From assembly GCF_018812025.1 (NCBI RefSeq), contig NC_063049.1, positions 41,157,503 through 41,221,502 of the forward strand: a stretch of DNA of 64,000 bases. Reading direction: 5' to 3'. The notes below the pieces were generated by a model. That model had not been told where the DNA came from. It searched no databases and was given only the letters and a program-made list of their open reading frames with translations. Each line of letters opens with the position of its first letter. The stretch's first letter is position 1. The translations under genes and the position numbers were made by a program. The DNA comes from Megalobrama amblycephala (lineage: Eukaryota; Chordata; Actinopteri; Cypriniformes; Xenocyprididae). Of this stretch, positions 34,501-46,992 are shown piece after piece.

Positions 34501-34809
34501 GGGGCCTTAGCAGTGTGACATCTCACCACTCAGAGAATCAATACAGCATGTCTAATGAGATTGCTTTGGTTTAATGGGGATTAAAAAGAGTGGGTGGATT
34601 TTTATCATTGTAGGGTAGTTGTATACTGCCAGCACACATTTATATCCAAACACCATGTCAAAGTGGATTTTGCATTATAGGTGCCCTTTAAACCTATGAA
34701 AATAAAAAGTAAGTTTTCCTTATAATACTTCAACAATATGTTGTGGCTTTGGTACAATGACAATATAAAAGATTATTTACTTCTGGAAACAACATGTTGT
34801 CTTAATATT

Positions 34810-35511
34810 TTAAAGGATTAGTAAAATGAAAATTACCCCATGATTTACTCACCCTCAAGCCATCCTAGGTGTATATAACTTTCTTCTTTCTGATGAACAC
34901 AATCTGAGTTATATTAATAATCACCCTGATGCTCTAAAGCATTATAATGGCAGTGCATGGAAGCTCAAAAAAAAAAAATCCATCCATCATAAACATACTC
35001 CACACATCTCTGGGAAGCGAAGTGATGCATTTGTGTAAGAAAAATATCCATATTTAACACATTATAAAGTAAAATAACTAGATTCCACCAGACCACCTTC
35101 TATATTCAACTTATGAAAAGTCAAATAGTTGAATATGGAAGGCAGAGGACGTAACGTAAGCGTGTTGAATTTTTCAGGCATAAAGCTTTTTTTGTAAGTT
35201 GAATACGGATGGCGGTCTGGCGGAAGCTAGTTATTTTACTTTATATCGTGTTAAAGATGGATATTTTTCTTACACAAATGCATCGCTTCACTTCAGAAGG
35301 TCTTTATTAACCCATCGGAGCCATGTGGAGTAGTTTTATAATGGATAGATACACTTTTTTGAGCTTCAAACAGGTGCACTGCCATTATAGCTTTGGAGCA
35401 TCAGGGTGATTATTAATATAACTCTGATTGTGTTCGTCTGAAAGAAGAAAGACATATACACCTATAGGATGGCTTGAGGGTGAGTAAATCACTGGGTCAT
35501 TTTCATTTTAA
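34810..35511. mobile_element. Palindromic TTAA-flanked transposon, copy 2
   Basis: TTAA-AGGATTAGTAAAATGAAAAT on the left; ATTTTCATTT-TTAA on the right. The arms pair over about 300 bp each: ATTTACTCACCCTCAAGCC near 34845 against GGCTTGAGGGTGAGTAAAT near 35470, and GCATTATAATGGCAGTGCA near 34940 against its complement near 35380. It is related to the copy at 4495-5453 and non-coding. Confidence 0.7.
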
Positions 35512-37170
35512 AGAGAACAAATCCCTTAAGACTTACTATTTTCCTCACGCAGTATAGATTGTTTTTATACAAGAAAATATAAAGCAGTCTTTATATTTTA
35601 GAAGGATCCTTTAAGAAGTTTTTCATGGCATTAAAAAGTTGTTTGCCAGTCTGTGTGCTAGACCCAAAAAAACGTCTTCCAAAAACCAGCGAATCTCTGA
35701 AATCTTCACAAAATCGATATTCTCCTTCACCTGTGTCATCCACCCCATCGATTTCACCTCCTCTCGCTCACACCGCTGCAGTGTTGTCAGCCAGCACTGT
35801 CTACACTCATCCTGTAGCTCCCTTATTTGTCATGAGATGAGTGTAGTGTGTTCGTCTGACACAATCTTTCTTCATTACAAGAAGCCATAATGTGTGTCAG
35901 GCCCACACAGACAACCTTCCACAGGAACCTTTGATGCACACAGGTCAGAACTCTCCGGAGCCAATCGAGTGCGGCCCACGCGGATGCTTCATTGCTGTTA
36001 GCGGTCTATTGAACACAGGTTGTGCGCAGCTCCCTGATCTCTAGAACGATTCAGACTCTGATCTGCAGGAGAAGAGGCGGTGGGCCACAGGCAAGAGTTT
36101 CTGGCACTTTCTCCTTCTCCTTTCTGCCCGAGGCCACTTTTGGTATGGTAATTAGCCGGATACACAGGTCCAGCTCAAAGTGGTGCTTGATGTGAGATTA
36201 AATGTGTTCTGGGTTTTGATTCATGCCAGGGACTGGCGAATGGAATCAAAGGAGTCGTTCAGATTCATTGATATTTGTTCAGTGTAAGCCTGTCAACGAA
36301 ATGCTCCTTCAAATGCTGTTTGACTAAACAACAATCATACATGGTAGGAAGTCATGGCAAAACAGCCACATACTTTACAAAAGAGGAACATATAAATCAC
36401 AGTAATGAACAAGGAAAATTAATTATGAGTATAATTATAAGTGACACACACACATTAGTTTAGCCACTGTTGAAGATTCATCAAGGCCAGTATCCACATA
36501 AGAAGCCTCTAAATTCTAGCCCTCATTTGTTCCTCACCTTCATATTGGCTCAAGCCTAATGAATGCAAATCTTCCCTCAACTACCTTCATCAGATGCCAG
36601 ACACAGCTTATACCTCCTGAAAAAGCCAACACTTTTCCCTCTCCTCCTCCCTCCCCATATGCAGAGTATGGCTCTGTTCCAAAACCTAGCGATCTGCCTC
36701 AGTGTATGCTGCCTACTTTAGAAGCATCCTAAAGCCAAGAGTTTGCATCGTTTTTTTTTTTTTTTTTGCATACAGTCGACGTGTAGCCTTTCAAAGTATA
36801 CTCCATTTGATAGCTTTTGTGAACTCAGGTGGTTGACACAATAGAAAGTTTCATCTTTGCCCAGTGTCTATTTTTCTCCAGAAGTTATGACTGATAAAAA
36901 TGTCTTTGTACTATCTCATAACCCTCTCACACAAGCGCTTGTCAATGCAGGTGTCTGTTGTTGTTGCAGTCTCCGGTATTTTGCTGTTGTTTTTCAGTCT
37001 CTTTAGTTTCTGTGAAACAACGGCCCGGGCGAGTGTTTCCACTGTGTGGAACAACTGATTAGTACTAGAGATGCACCAATGTATTGGTCAATTTTTTAAT
37101 CAATTTACAACTACCAGCATCTCAGCTATAGCATGAAAAAAGCTGATATAACAAACCTATGGTTTATTAA
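35512..37170. other. Unannotated stretch
   Basis: No gene recognised; open frames at 35625-35890 have no domain. A T run lies at 36752-36767. AGAGATGCACCAATG at 37069 resembles a TIR-repeat terminus also seen at 7257; its other end was not found. Confidence 0.5.
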
Positions 37171-38033
37171 TTAAAGGATTAGTTCACTTTCAAATTAAAA
37201 TTTCCTGATAATATACTCACCCCCATGTCATCCAAGATGTCCATGTCCTTCTTTCTTCAGTCGAAAAGAAATTAAGGTTTTTGAGGAAAATATTCCAGGA
37301 TTATTCTCCTTATAGTGGACTTTAATGGACTCCAAACGGTTGAAGGTCAAATTTACAGTTTCATTGTATTCTACATGATCCCAGATGAGGAATAAGGGTC
37401 TTATTTAGAGAAACCATCGCTCATTTTCTAAAAAAAATAATAATTATTATTTGCGTTTTAACCATAAATGCTCATCTTGAACTAGCTCTCTTCTTCTCTA
37501 TTTGAATTCAGGCAGTGTAGACACTGCTAAGTGTATTACTGCCCTCCACAGGTCAAAGTTTGAACTAATTGTTATATACTTGCACTAGCATATTGTATAT
37601 GACAATTTAGTTCAAACTTTGACCTGTGGAGGGCAGTAATACTGCAGCGTCTGAACTGTTGGAATTCAAAAAGAGAAGAAGAAGAAGAAGAAGAAGAAGA
37701 AGAAGAAGAAGAGAGCTAGTTCAAGATGAGCATTTATGGTTAAAATGTATAAAAAGAAATTAAATTTTTTTTAGAAAATGAATGATGGTTTCTCTAGATA
37801 AGACCCTTATTCCTCATCTGGGATCATGTAGAATGCAATGAAACTGTAATTTTGACCTTCAACCGTTTGGAGGCCATTGAAGTCCACTATAAGGAGAAAA
37901 ATACTGGAATGTTTTCATCAAAACCCTTAATTTCTTTTCGACTAAAGAAAGAAAGACATCTTGAACATCTTGGATGACATGGAGTAAGTAAATTATCAGG
38001 AAATTTTAAATTGAAAGTGAACTAATTCTTTAA
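37171..38033. mobile_element. Palindromic TTAA-flanked transposon, second family, copy 1
   Basis: TTAA-AGGATTAGTTCACTTTCAAA on the left and AAAGTGAACTAATTCT-TTAA on the right. The arms pair almost to the centre, including TCATCCAAGATGTCC against TGGATGACAT and a central hairpin where ATTACTGCCCTCCACAGG (37535) faces CCTGTGGAGGGCAGTAAT (37623). It carries a (GAA)n run at 37673-37712. A relative lies at 59912-60642. It is non-coding. Confidence 0.75.
37673..37712. repeat. (GAA)n microsatellite
   Basis: About 13 GAA triplets in the right arm of the palindromic element, absent from the left arm; purine-only tracts like this can form triplex DNA. Confidence 0.9.
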
Positions 38034-39339
38034 CTGAAGGCACCGAGATGTATAATGTCTGTTGCATAATCCAAGATTAATCCATAATCTAATATTCCCG
38101 CTGTGATGCTGTCTGATTTTTAATGTTAATCAAACAACAAAAGAAAAAAAAAATTGCTCTCGACTCTTGATTAAATAACTTTTGTAACTTTGATAAGGAT
38201 TAATATGTATAGGGCCCTATGATTTCCACGATGTGGAAAAAGCAGATGGAATCCAGTCATAAAAATGTAATTTACTGTATGACGTGGAATGTCACGGAAT
38301 TTGTCAAAATTTTAATGAGTAAAAAGTAGGTCAGTACACTTAAATCAAATCACGAAATAGATGTGTCTGTGCATATTAAGCCACAAAAAGACTATTTAAA
38401 GATGAACCCTGCATGTTCTGCGTATCTCTGTGTGAATGAATGGTGCAGACACGCGGTTTCATTTACCTCACACACACACACACACACACACTGAAGCATG
38501 CGTGATGCTTGCGGTGTTTTTCAGCCTCTGCCGCCTCACTATATGAGGACATGAATGCATGAACTTCATCTCCAGAGTCACTTCGTGAGCATTGTACCAT
38601 TTCATTTGAGAAAATCTATCGTCATATCACAAACACACAGAAACTCGAAGGTCTTCACGGCAACCCATCATAATTAAAGTTCAGTTTAACTTGAAGTGAT
38701 TGTGACAGAAGTATATTACTTTTGTACAGTAGAATTTAACTACGTCTCAATGTAATAATAATGTATGGATTTAATTTATACAGTGAAGACTATGCAGTGT
38801 TATTTTACAGTTGTTTACTTTATTTCTGTACCTGAAAACTGTTAAACCTACCTAAAAGCACTGTTTATTTCATATATATCTTTGCTCTGTTGTATTTATG
38901 TATTTACCTTGGCCTGCTGAATGTTAAATGCATCCAATCCATGTACATTAGAAATTATTTGATGATGCAGCATGAACGTAATGCATGTTTTTTGAACTTT
39001 GCTGATTTAAAACATGATCAAAACACTATTTTAATGACAAAAGTTAATGACAAAAATAAAGAGAGCAAGTGACAAAATATCTGCATCACACGCACTATAC
39101 GCGGACCCTTATGTACGCGTAAAAACCGAAGTATACTTTGGCCTTAACAGACATAAAACCTCATAAGAGTCTCATTTTTTATGCTCAACATAGCCAATAA
39201 CTCTGTACATCATATACATACTTGAGTCACAGTCGATTTCAACAAAATTTGGTTTCGCTTTGAACAAACCATGAACAAAGTTACCTAATTTAAATGAAAT
39301 TACAAGACTGACTACTATACACAGTTGGGATAATTATTA
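38034..39339. other. Unannotated stretch with (CA)n
   Basis: No gene recognised. A (CA)n run of about 11 units lies at 38469-38491. Confidence 0.5.
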
Positions 39340-40000
39340 AAGATTTTTTAACGTTTTTGAAAGAAGTCTCTTATGCTCACCAAAGCTGCATTTATTTGAT
39401 CAAAAATACAGAAAAAAAAACAGTAATATTGTGAAATAATATTACAATTAAAAATAACTATTATCTAAAAACTATTAACTATAAATAATGTTAAATATAT
39501 TAAATATAAATAATTTATCAAAGTTGAAAACTTATAATAATATTAATATTTTAATATAATGAATATTTATTATTAATATATGAATTTTTATATAAAGCGT
39601 GATACTTGAATGATTTCTAAAGAATCATGTGACACTGAAGACTGGAGTAATGATGCTGAAAATTCAGCTTTTCATTACAGGAATAAACTACATTTTTAAA
39701 TATATTCAAATAGAAAACAGTTCTTTTGAAGTATACAGTTTTTACCTTCTTTTTTTTTTTTTTTTTTTACAAAAAATGCATATATTCAAATAGAAAACAG
39801 TGCTTTTGAAGTGTACAGTTTTTACCTTCTTTTTTTTTTTTTTTTTACAAAAAATGCATATATTCAAATAGAAAACAGTGCTTTTGAATTGTAATAATAT
39901 TTAAAAATATTACTGTTTTTACTGTATGTTTTGATCAAAAACTGCAGCCTTGGTGAAATATAAGAAAATCTTAATTCCAAACTTTTTGACTGGTAGTCTA
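39340..40000. mobile_element. ACTACCGTTCAAA-family repeat, rearranged head-to-head
   Basis: The left part (TTTTTGAAAGAAGTCTCTTATGCTCACCAAAGC) reads in plus orientation. From about 39605 the markers (GTGACACTGAAGACTGG, AGGAATAAACTACAT) read in minus orientation to the terminus near 39997. Both outer ends are thus left ends, which implies two insertions or a fold-back derivative. Confidence 0.5.
39699..39890. repeat. Tandem duplication with long T tracts (about 80-bp unit)
   Basis: The unit TATTCAAATAGAAAACAGT, through GTACAGTTTTTACCTTC and a T tract of 16-20, to ACAAAAAATGCA, occurs twice in tandem, with a third start before it breaks off. It lies inside the previous element. Confidence 0.8.
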
Positions 40001-41095
40001 AATATGAGTACATTTCATGGTAATTCGAATAACTTTACATTTTAATTAACTTTTCTACAATAGATGATTTGTGTGTCTTGTTGGGTCAGCACTTGGTTTC
40101 TAATCTAACACCTGGGTTAACAACCACTGTCTTACAAGACAGCATGTTCATACGGCATCGATTTTGGAACATCTGCCCACATGACATCTTAAAATGCTGC
40201 CTATGTAGGCAGCTCACTAGCTGTGAATGAGAGCCTCTGAGTGCGTGTGTGCTTAACTCCAGTGAGGACATAAGCATTATTTCAAACACCCACCGGTTCA
40301 GTACAAGGGTCAAAAATGACTCAGTTCTTCCACTGGTGAAGAGGTGCTAAGTGGCAAAGCGGGTTCACAGGGGCAATGCCATTTCCCGTGCAGGTATTCA
40401 GAGAGAGACAGACTTGAAGTCTAATTATGCTGCTCTCTTGTTCCACTGTTAATATTTTACTAAGGCACAAAGATGATATGACCTTCACAATTCATTTTAC
40501 ATTGAAGCATTTATGCTTTCTTTCTCTCTGCTTGTCTCAATCTCTCCTTCACGGCTTTTTTGCCTCTAAATCCAGTTTGCCATGGCAACTGGGCTCAATT
40601 TATGAAAAGTCCTTGCTTTCACCCTGCTTTGTTCAGTATGGCTGCTTTTCACACCTTTACACAAGGATTCAAAACAGAAGCTTCATATTATGACAAAGAT
40701 TGATCCAACTAAAAGGCTCGTAAACAAGGCTGAATCGTGTTGTGACTGAATTTTTGGGGAGTTTGACTGAACACCCTTGACTCTAAATAACTCATTTGAA
40801 TTCATAGTTCACCTTGTGACGTGTTTTCCGATTGATCCGAGTTCATTCTGCGGCCAAAACCTTGAACGATGTGCTATGCTACTTTGGTTGAAGCTCTAAT
40901 TAGATGCAAGGATGAGGAACGATAATTTAGAAATACTGTGCCAGAACATAGTGACTTTCAGAGGCTATAAACAAACATAATGCAAACACTTGGCCGACAT
41001 GCTAACATGCATTTTGCATTGCTCTGGCAGTAACAAACCTGAAGGGGGTGATGGAGATACCATAAATCTGCTGTCCCATTATTCAGGTAACTAGC
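40001..41095. other. Unannotated stretch
   Basis: Nothing recognised on either strand. Confidence 0.5.
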
Positions 41096-41790
41096 TATAA
41101 ATGTGTCAATGATGTGACAGGTTGGGTTTTTTTTTTTGTCCAAAGACCTTAATAATAATAAAAAAACAAAGATATGACATCCAAAGTATGTTTCTATTGA
41201 ATCCAAAAGGTTTTAATTATATTTTGCTACATATAAAGGTATTTTAAAGATTTTGAAGTGTCAAGAGATCATTCGGTCAACCATCCAAAGGCCAATACAG
41301 CCATTTCATTTGTGAAGAAAATATCTTAAAATGTAATATTCTGGCATGATTTCATAACATCATATATCAACATAGTGCAAAACGGTACTGAAATTATGTG
41401 TAGAAGTCGTTGATTTTTTTTATGAGAAAGAATGTCTGGAAAAATTAATTTCATTGATGTCATTCGGAGTAACCAATATAAAGGGACCATTTTGGATCAA
41501 GTCATGTTGTCAATATCATGTGACAGGATGTGACATCATTCAGACACTAGCTAGATAGATATCAGCCTATTAGCATTGCTTGAAAATATCGTCATTTGGT
41601 ATAACCAAAAGTGTCATTCAAATTTTGGTTAAACCAAATGACATTTTGGGGACAAATTTTGTACATCTTGTAAAAAATGACAAAAACAGTGTTAAATGAT
41701 TATAAAATTAACACTTCAAAATCAATTATATCTCCATTATGTTTTTGTTTTTTTACACTTTTAAAAACCTTATTTGTCAATGACCCAAAT
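41096..41790 (+). repeat. Dispersed repeat R, copy 2
   Basis: Matches 22966-23880 in order and orientation, with internal indels (a TAGATAGATA piece near 41555 replaces about 180 bp of copy 1). Neither copy has an open frame of note. Confidence 0.6.
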
Positions 41791-43029
41791 ATGTTGATTT
41801 AGTTCTACTGAATTGCATTGCACTTTTCCAAAACAGTAGTTGATATGAAAGACAAAGCTAGCTGTAGAAAAAGATAATTTATGCTAGTTTAAGGCTCCCT
41901 TGTAAAAGTATTTTTTAGGATTTTTAAAATACAAAAATACAGTAGTTTATTTTGATACACTTAAAATTAAGGTATTTGGTATTTTATTTAAAAATACTTT
42001 TTGATGTATTTTTGCCCAACCCTGACGTTACATGTGCCGGAGTATGAGCACTAGCAGTAAGTTGCTGGCTGCAGTTCACTTAACAGCCACCGGTGTCGCT
42101 AATAACAAGGGTTTCTGGATTCTAGCCCCTTTCTAACAGCACAAACTTTTTTGTATTTAGTACAAATGTACCTGTTTAAGTTATCCGTATTAAGATCATC
42201 ACTGTTTTTGTTCCAAATAAACTTCTTGATTACAAAATTAAATAATATCTGATAGTTAGTTATATATTTAGAAGAAATAATAGCTTCAGTGTAGTTTGCC
42301 ACTTTTTGGCGAAACACTAGCTTGAATGTAGATTAACTACTTAAAATGAAGAGCATCTTGTAGCTTGGCTGCAGTTTCAAAACACACACACACTTGGCTT
42401 CCCACTGAAGAGTCAGATTAGAAATTTTAATTTGCAGAAGGCTTTGTGTCAGCAGTGAACATTTGTCTCAGACTGGAGAGAAGCAGATGAGGTCATGTCA
42501 GGTTGATGAATGACCAGTGATGACTGCAAGGGTCATTCTGATTGGTAGAAGTGGGAATCACACATAAGCTCTCTCTCTTCCTCTGATACACACACACAGA
42601 TTTTGAGATGAAGGCAAAAGAGGACAGAACATGCTGAAGGTGACAGGCGAGCTATCCTGCTTTCTCTTACTTCTCATTTCTAGCCCTTTTCAGAGAGGAT
42701 CCTATAGCACAGATGCTCCTTAATTACATCTTTTGCCAATTCAGAAATGGATTTTACAACATTAAAATTTAAAATAAAGGGGAAGCTGTTCGCCACACCC
42801 ACTCAGAGCGATTAAAATGACACATTCAATAGGACTCAGAGACCATCTGTAGTCTGTAAGGCTGCTTTCACACTAGAGCTTTCTGGCGAGGACTCCGAGT
42901 TTGATTGTGTGAAAGTGGTTTTCCAAACTTGGTTCTGCTTCATGTGAACTGTGATACAGTTCGCAATCGATATGAAATCAATCTGGCCTAACATGCAGAA
43001 ACTGACTGATTTGCCTTTTTTTTCCCTTT
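41791..43029. other. Unannotated stretch, possible degraded hAT-type piece
   Basis: 41895-42030 ends in TTTTTGCCCAACCCTG, which resembles a hAT-type terminus (CAGGGTTGGGCAAAAA on the other strand), preceded by repeated AAAATAC motifs. No partner end was found. Nothing else is recognised up to the minisatellite. Confidence 0.35.
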
Positions 43030-45650
43030 GATTTACTATTTCATTCCCTCGATTTACTATTTTGCTCCCTCGATTTACTATTTTGTTCCCTCGATTTACT
43101 ATTTTGCTCCCTCGATTTGCCATTTCGTTCCCTCAATTTACTATTTTGTTCCCTCGATTTACTATTTCGTTCCCTCGATTTGCTATTTCGTTCTCTCGTT
43201 TTACTATTCTGTTCCCTCAATTTACTATTTCGCTCCCTTGATTTGCTAAATTGTGCGCACAATTTGCTGTTTCATTCGCTCGATTTGCTAAATTGTGTGC
43301 ACAATTTACTATTTCGTTCCCTCGATTTACTATTTCGTTCCCTCGATTTACTATTTTGTTCCCTCTATTTACTATTTTGCTCCCTTGATTTGCCATTTTG
43401 TTCCCTCCATTTGCTAAAATGTGCACATGATTTACTATTTTGTTCCCTCGATTTACTATTTTGTTCCCTCAATTTACTATTTTGTTCCCTTGATTTACTA
43501 TTTTGTTCCCTCTATTTACTATTTTGCTCCCTTGATTTGCCATTTTGTACCCTCAATTTGCTAAAATGTGCACACGATTTACTATTTTGTTACCTCGATT
43601 TACTATTTTGTTCCCTTGATTTACTATTTTGTTCCCTCGATTTACTATTTCGCTCCTTTGATTTACTATTTCGTTCCCTCAATTTACTATTTCGCTCCTT
43701 TGATTTACTATTTTGTTCCCTCAATTTACTATTTTGTTCCCTTGATTTACTATTTTGTTCCCTCTATTTACTATTTTGCTCCCTTGATTTGCCATTTTGT
43801 ACCCTCAATTTGCTAAAATGTGCACACGATTTACTATTTTGTTACCTCGATTTACTATTTTGTTCCCTTGATTTACTATTTTGTTCCCTCGATTTACTAT
43901 TTCGCTCCTTTGATTTACTATTTCGTTCCCTCAATTTACTATTTCGCTCCCTTGATTTGCTAAATTGTGTATACAATTTACTATTTTGTTCCCTCGATTT
44001 ACTATTTTGTTACCTCGATTTACTATTTTGTTCCCTTGATTTACTATTTTGTTCCCTTGATTTACTATTTTGTTCCCTCTATTTACTATTTTGCTCCCTT
44101 GATTTGCCATTTTGTACCCTCAATTTGCTAAAATGTGCACACGATTTACTATTTTGTTACCTCGATTTACTATTTTGTTCCCTTGATTTACTATTTTGTT
44201 CCCTCGATTTACTATTTCGCTCCTTTGATTTACCATTTCGTTCCCTCAATTTACTATTTCGCTCCCTTGATTTGCTAAATTGTGTGCACAATTTACTATT
44301 TTGTTCCCTCGATTTACTATTTTGTTACCTCGATTTACTATTTTGTTCCCTTGATTTACTATTTTGTTCCCTCGATTTACTATTTCGCTCCTTTGATTTA
44401 CTATTTCGTTCCCTCAATTTACTATTTCGCTCCCCTTGATTTACTGTTTCGTTCCCACGATTTACTATTTTGTTCCCTCGATTTACTATTTTGTTCCCAC
44501 GATTTACTATTTTGTTCCCTCGATTTACTATTTTGCTCCCTCGATTTGCCATTTCTTTCCCTCGATTTACTATTTTGTTCCCTCGATTTACTATTTCGCT
44601 CCCTTGATTTACTATTTCGTTCCCTCGATTTGCCATTTCTTTCCCTCGATTTACTATTTTGTTCCCTCGATTTACTATTTCGCTCCCTTGATTTACTATT
44701 TCTTTCCCTCGATTTACTATTTTGTTCCCTCGATTTACTATTTCGTTCCCTCGATTTACTATTTTGCTCCCTCGATTTGCCATTTTGTTCCCTCGATTTA
44801 CTATTTCGTTCCCTCGATTTACTATTTTGCTCCCTCGATTTGCCATTTTGTTCCCTCGATTTACTATTTCGTTCCCTCGATTTACTATTTCGTTCCCTCG
44901 ATTTACTATTTTGCTCCCTCGATTTGCCATTTCTTTCCCTCGATTTACTATTTTGTTCCCTCAATTTACTATTTCGTTCCCTCGATTTACTATTTTGCTC
45001 CCTCGATTTGCCATTTCTTTCCCTCGATTTACTATTTTGCTCCCTCGATTTGCCATTTCTTTCCCTCGATTTACTATTTCGCTCCCTTGATTTACTATTT
45101 CGTTCCCTCGATTTACTATTTTGTTCCCTCGATTTACTATTTTGTTCCCTCGATTTGCTAAATTGTGCACACAATTTACTATTTAATTCCCTCGTTTTAC
45201 TATTTCGCTCCCTTGATTTGCTAAATCGTGCTCATGATTTGCCATTTCGTTCCCTCGATTTGCTAAAATGCGCACACGATTTACTATTTCATTCCCTCAA
45301 TTTACCATTTTGTTCCCTCGATTTACTATTTTGCTCCCTTGATTTGCTAAATTGTGCACACAATTTACTATTTCATTCCCTCGTTTTACTATTTCGCTCC
45401 CTTGATTTGCTAAATCGTGCTCATGATTTGCCATTTCGTTCCCTCGATTTGCTAATTTCTGCGCACGATTTACTATTTTGTTCCCTTGATTTGCCATTTC
45501 GTTCCCTCGTTTAGCTAAATCGTGCGTACGATTTACTATTTTGTTCCCTCAATTTACTTTCATTCCCTCATTTTGATATTTCGTTCCCTCGATTTGCTAA
45601 GTAGCACACATTTACTTTTTCGTTCCCTCGATTTTCTATTTTGTTCCTGC
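43030..45650. repeat. 21-bp minisatellite, about 125 units
   Basis: A head-to-tail array of a 21-bp unit with core TTTACTATTTTGTTCCC. Variants change the core to TTTGCCATTTCG or to TTTGCTAAATTGTGCACA, the last type recurring as single units between runs of the main type. The period is strict: the rare variant CATTTTGTACCCTC recurs 252 and then 315 bp apart, both multiples of 21. Because 21 is divisible by 3, each frame encodes a seven-residue repeat. Five of six frames are open; the sixth has TAG TAA in every main unit. One extra base near 44433 shifts the phase. The last units from about 45530 are degenerate. No start context, splice site or domain suggests a protein. Confidence 0.95.
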
Positions 45651-46796
45651 ATGTCATGTGTGGTGCTCCATAGATTGAAGATATTTTACTAGAAAACAAG
45701 ACAAAATTGTTACAAAATAGTTATATAAGTTAATAGTTAACTTTTTAATGAGAATTAATTTATTTATTCATTCTTCTACCAACTAATATAGTGTCACTGT
45801 ATCATGTTTACCATTATGTTTACCAAACAGATAACAGTGAAATTAGTCTCTCTTCTCAAGTTGTTTAGTTATAGCAGTAACCAGCTGCCGCTAATACTCA
45901 TGCTCAGGGACTTTTGGATCTAAACTGCAGTATAATTGTGTCACAAATGACTCACATTTCTTACACAAACATACGGTTGTTTAGATCCAAAAGTAAGTCA
46001 GTTTAAGTGAATCTGCTTCATAACCCAGAAATCACTATTTCCAAAACAGAGGTGCAGTTGTGTTACGCAGCAGAAGGCGTCAAGCTCACTGCGCACGTGC
46101 TGTCACAGTTATGTCGCGCTGCTTACACTTACAGTGTGAAACAGACACAGACTGTATAAAATAACAGACTCCACTGAGTTCTGTGCTGTAAACACAAATG
46201 ATGCTGATTTGAAATACACTAATTCCACAGGACAGGAGGCCCGATAGAGTGCTGGACAAATTACCTTCACACACCTTCATGTTTGGAGGACTTGCGTCAG
46301 GTGCTTCATTACAGCTGGATTATCCTGACGGCTGGATGTCATGAGTTTGGCTGCCCACACACACACACACACACAGGTGTCTCATGCACTCACAGCTCAA
46401 ACAAGATAACAATCTGCCATCTTCTGAAACATTCTCTGGAAAATCCTGCTGTTTTGGAGGCCGTCACACATAATGGCAAGAGACATCGATTTGAAACCAG
46501 TGAATTACGAGAAAACAAGATCTTTGTGTCACAAAACTATGGAAGGAACAAATGGAATATAGCAGCTTTAAACAGATCAGTCTGTGGTAGGGTGAGCGAT
46601 ACTGAGCTGAAACATAAAACTGACAAAAATTGTTACATTTATTAAAAAAAAAAAGATTTAATTCAATTTAATCATATAATCTAATCATATAAGATTCGGA
46701 ATGAAATAAAAAAAAAGTTTAAATACATTCATAGTGCTCCTATCTACATATGTATACAAGTACGCATACTACTAAGCATGTGAATGTTGAACAAGA
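45651..46796. other. Unannotated stretch with (CA)n
   Basis: No gene recognised. (CA)n run at 46356-46375. Confidence 0.5.
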
Positions 46797-46992
46797 GCAA
46801 GTCTGATCCATGGAGGCTCCACCTTGCATCTTACAGGATCTGCTGCTAACATCTTGGTGTCAGACACCACAGCACACCTTCAGGGGTCTAGAGAAGTCCA
46901 TGCCTCGACGGTTCAGGGCTGTTTTGACAGCAAAAGGGGGACCAACACAATATTAGGAAGGTGGTTATAATGTTATGCCTGATCGGTGTAAA
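46797..46992 (+). mobile_element. Right end of a Tc1-like transposon
   Basis: Holds the C-terminal end of a Tc1-type transposase (46834-46956) followed by a short AT-rich tail GTTATGCCTGATCGGTG, the usual end of this fish family. The upstream part of the element is missing. Confidence 0.6.
46834..46956 (+). pseudogene. Tc1-like transposase C-terminal relic
   Basis: Forty codons reading QDLLLTSWCQTPQHTF, then GLEKSMPRRFRAVLTAKGG and PTQY before a stop. The pattern SMP-R-R-x-RAV-x-x-AKGG-x-T-x-Y followed by the terminator is the conserved end of Tc1-family DDE transposases. The catalytic triad and DNA-binding domain are absent and the reading frame upstream is broken, so this is a truncated relic. 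Confidence 0.75.

Larger units (their letters stand above)
33016..34691. mobile_element. TTAA-flanked element (AGGGCACC ends) with nested MITE
   Basis: TTAA-AGGGCACC at the left and GGTGCCCT-TTAA at the right, piggyBac-like target signature. 1676 bp long, including the 34021-34500 MITE near its right end. It contains a coding-looking exon at 33291-33406. Fragments of the same family occur at 9515-10176. Confidence 0.7.

Noticed and set aside
43117..45514. Very long open frames (440, 410, 250, 241 and 201 codons) in both strands
   Set aside because: They are products of the 21-bp minisatellite, whose length is divisible by three; no start context, domain or splice signal supports translation.
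43030..45650. Possible CRISPR-like array
   Set aside because: Units are contiguous 21-bp repeats with no unique spacers, in vertebrate-type DNA.
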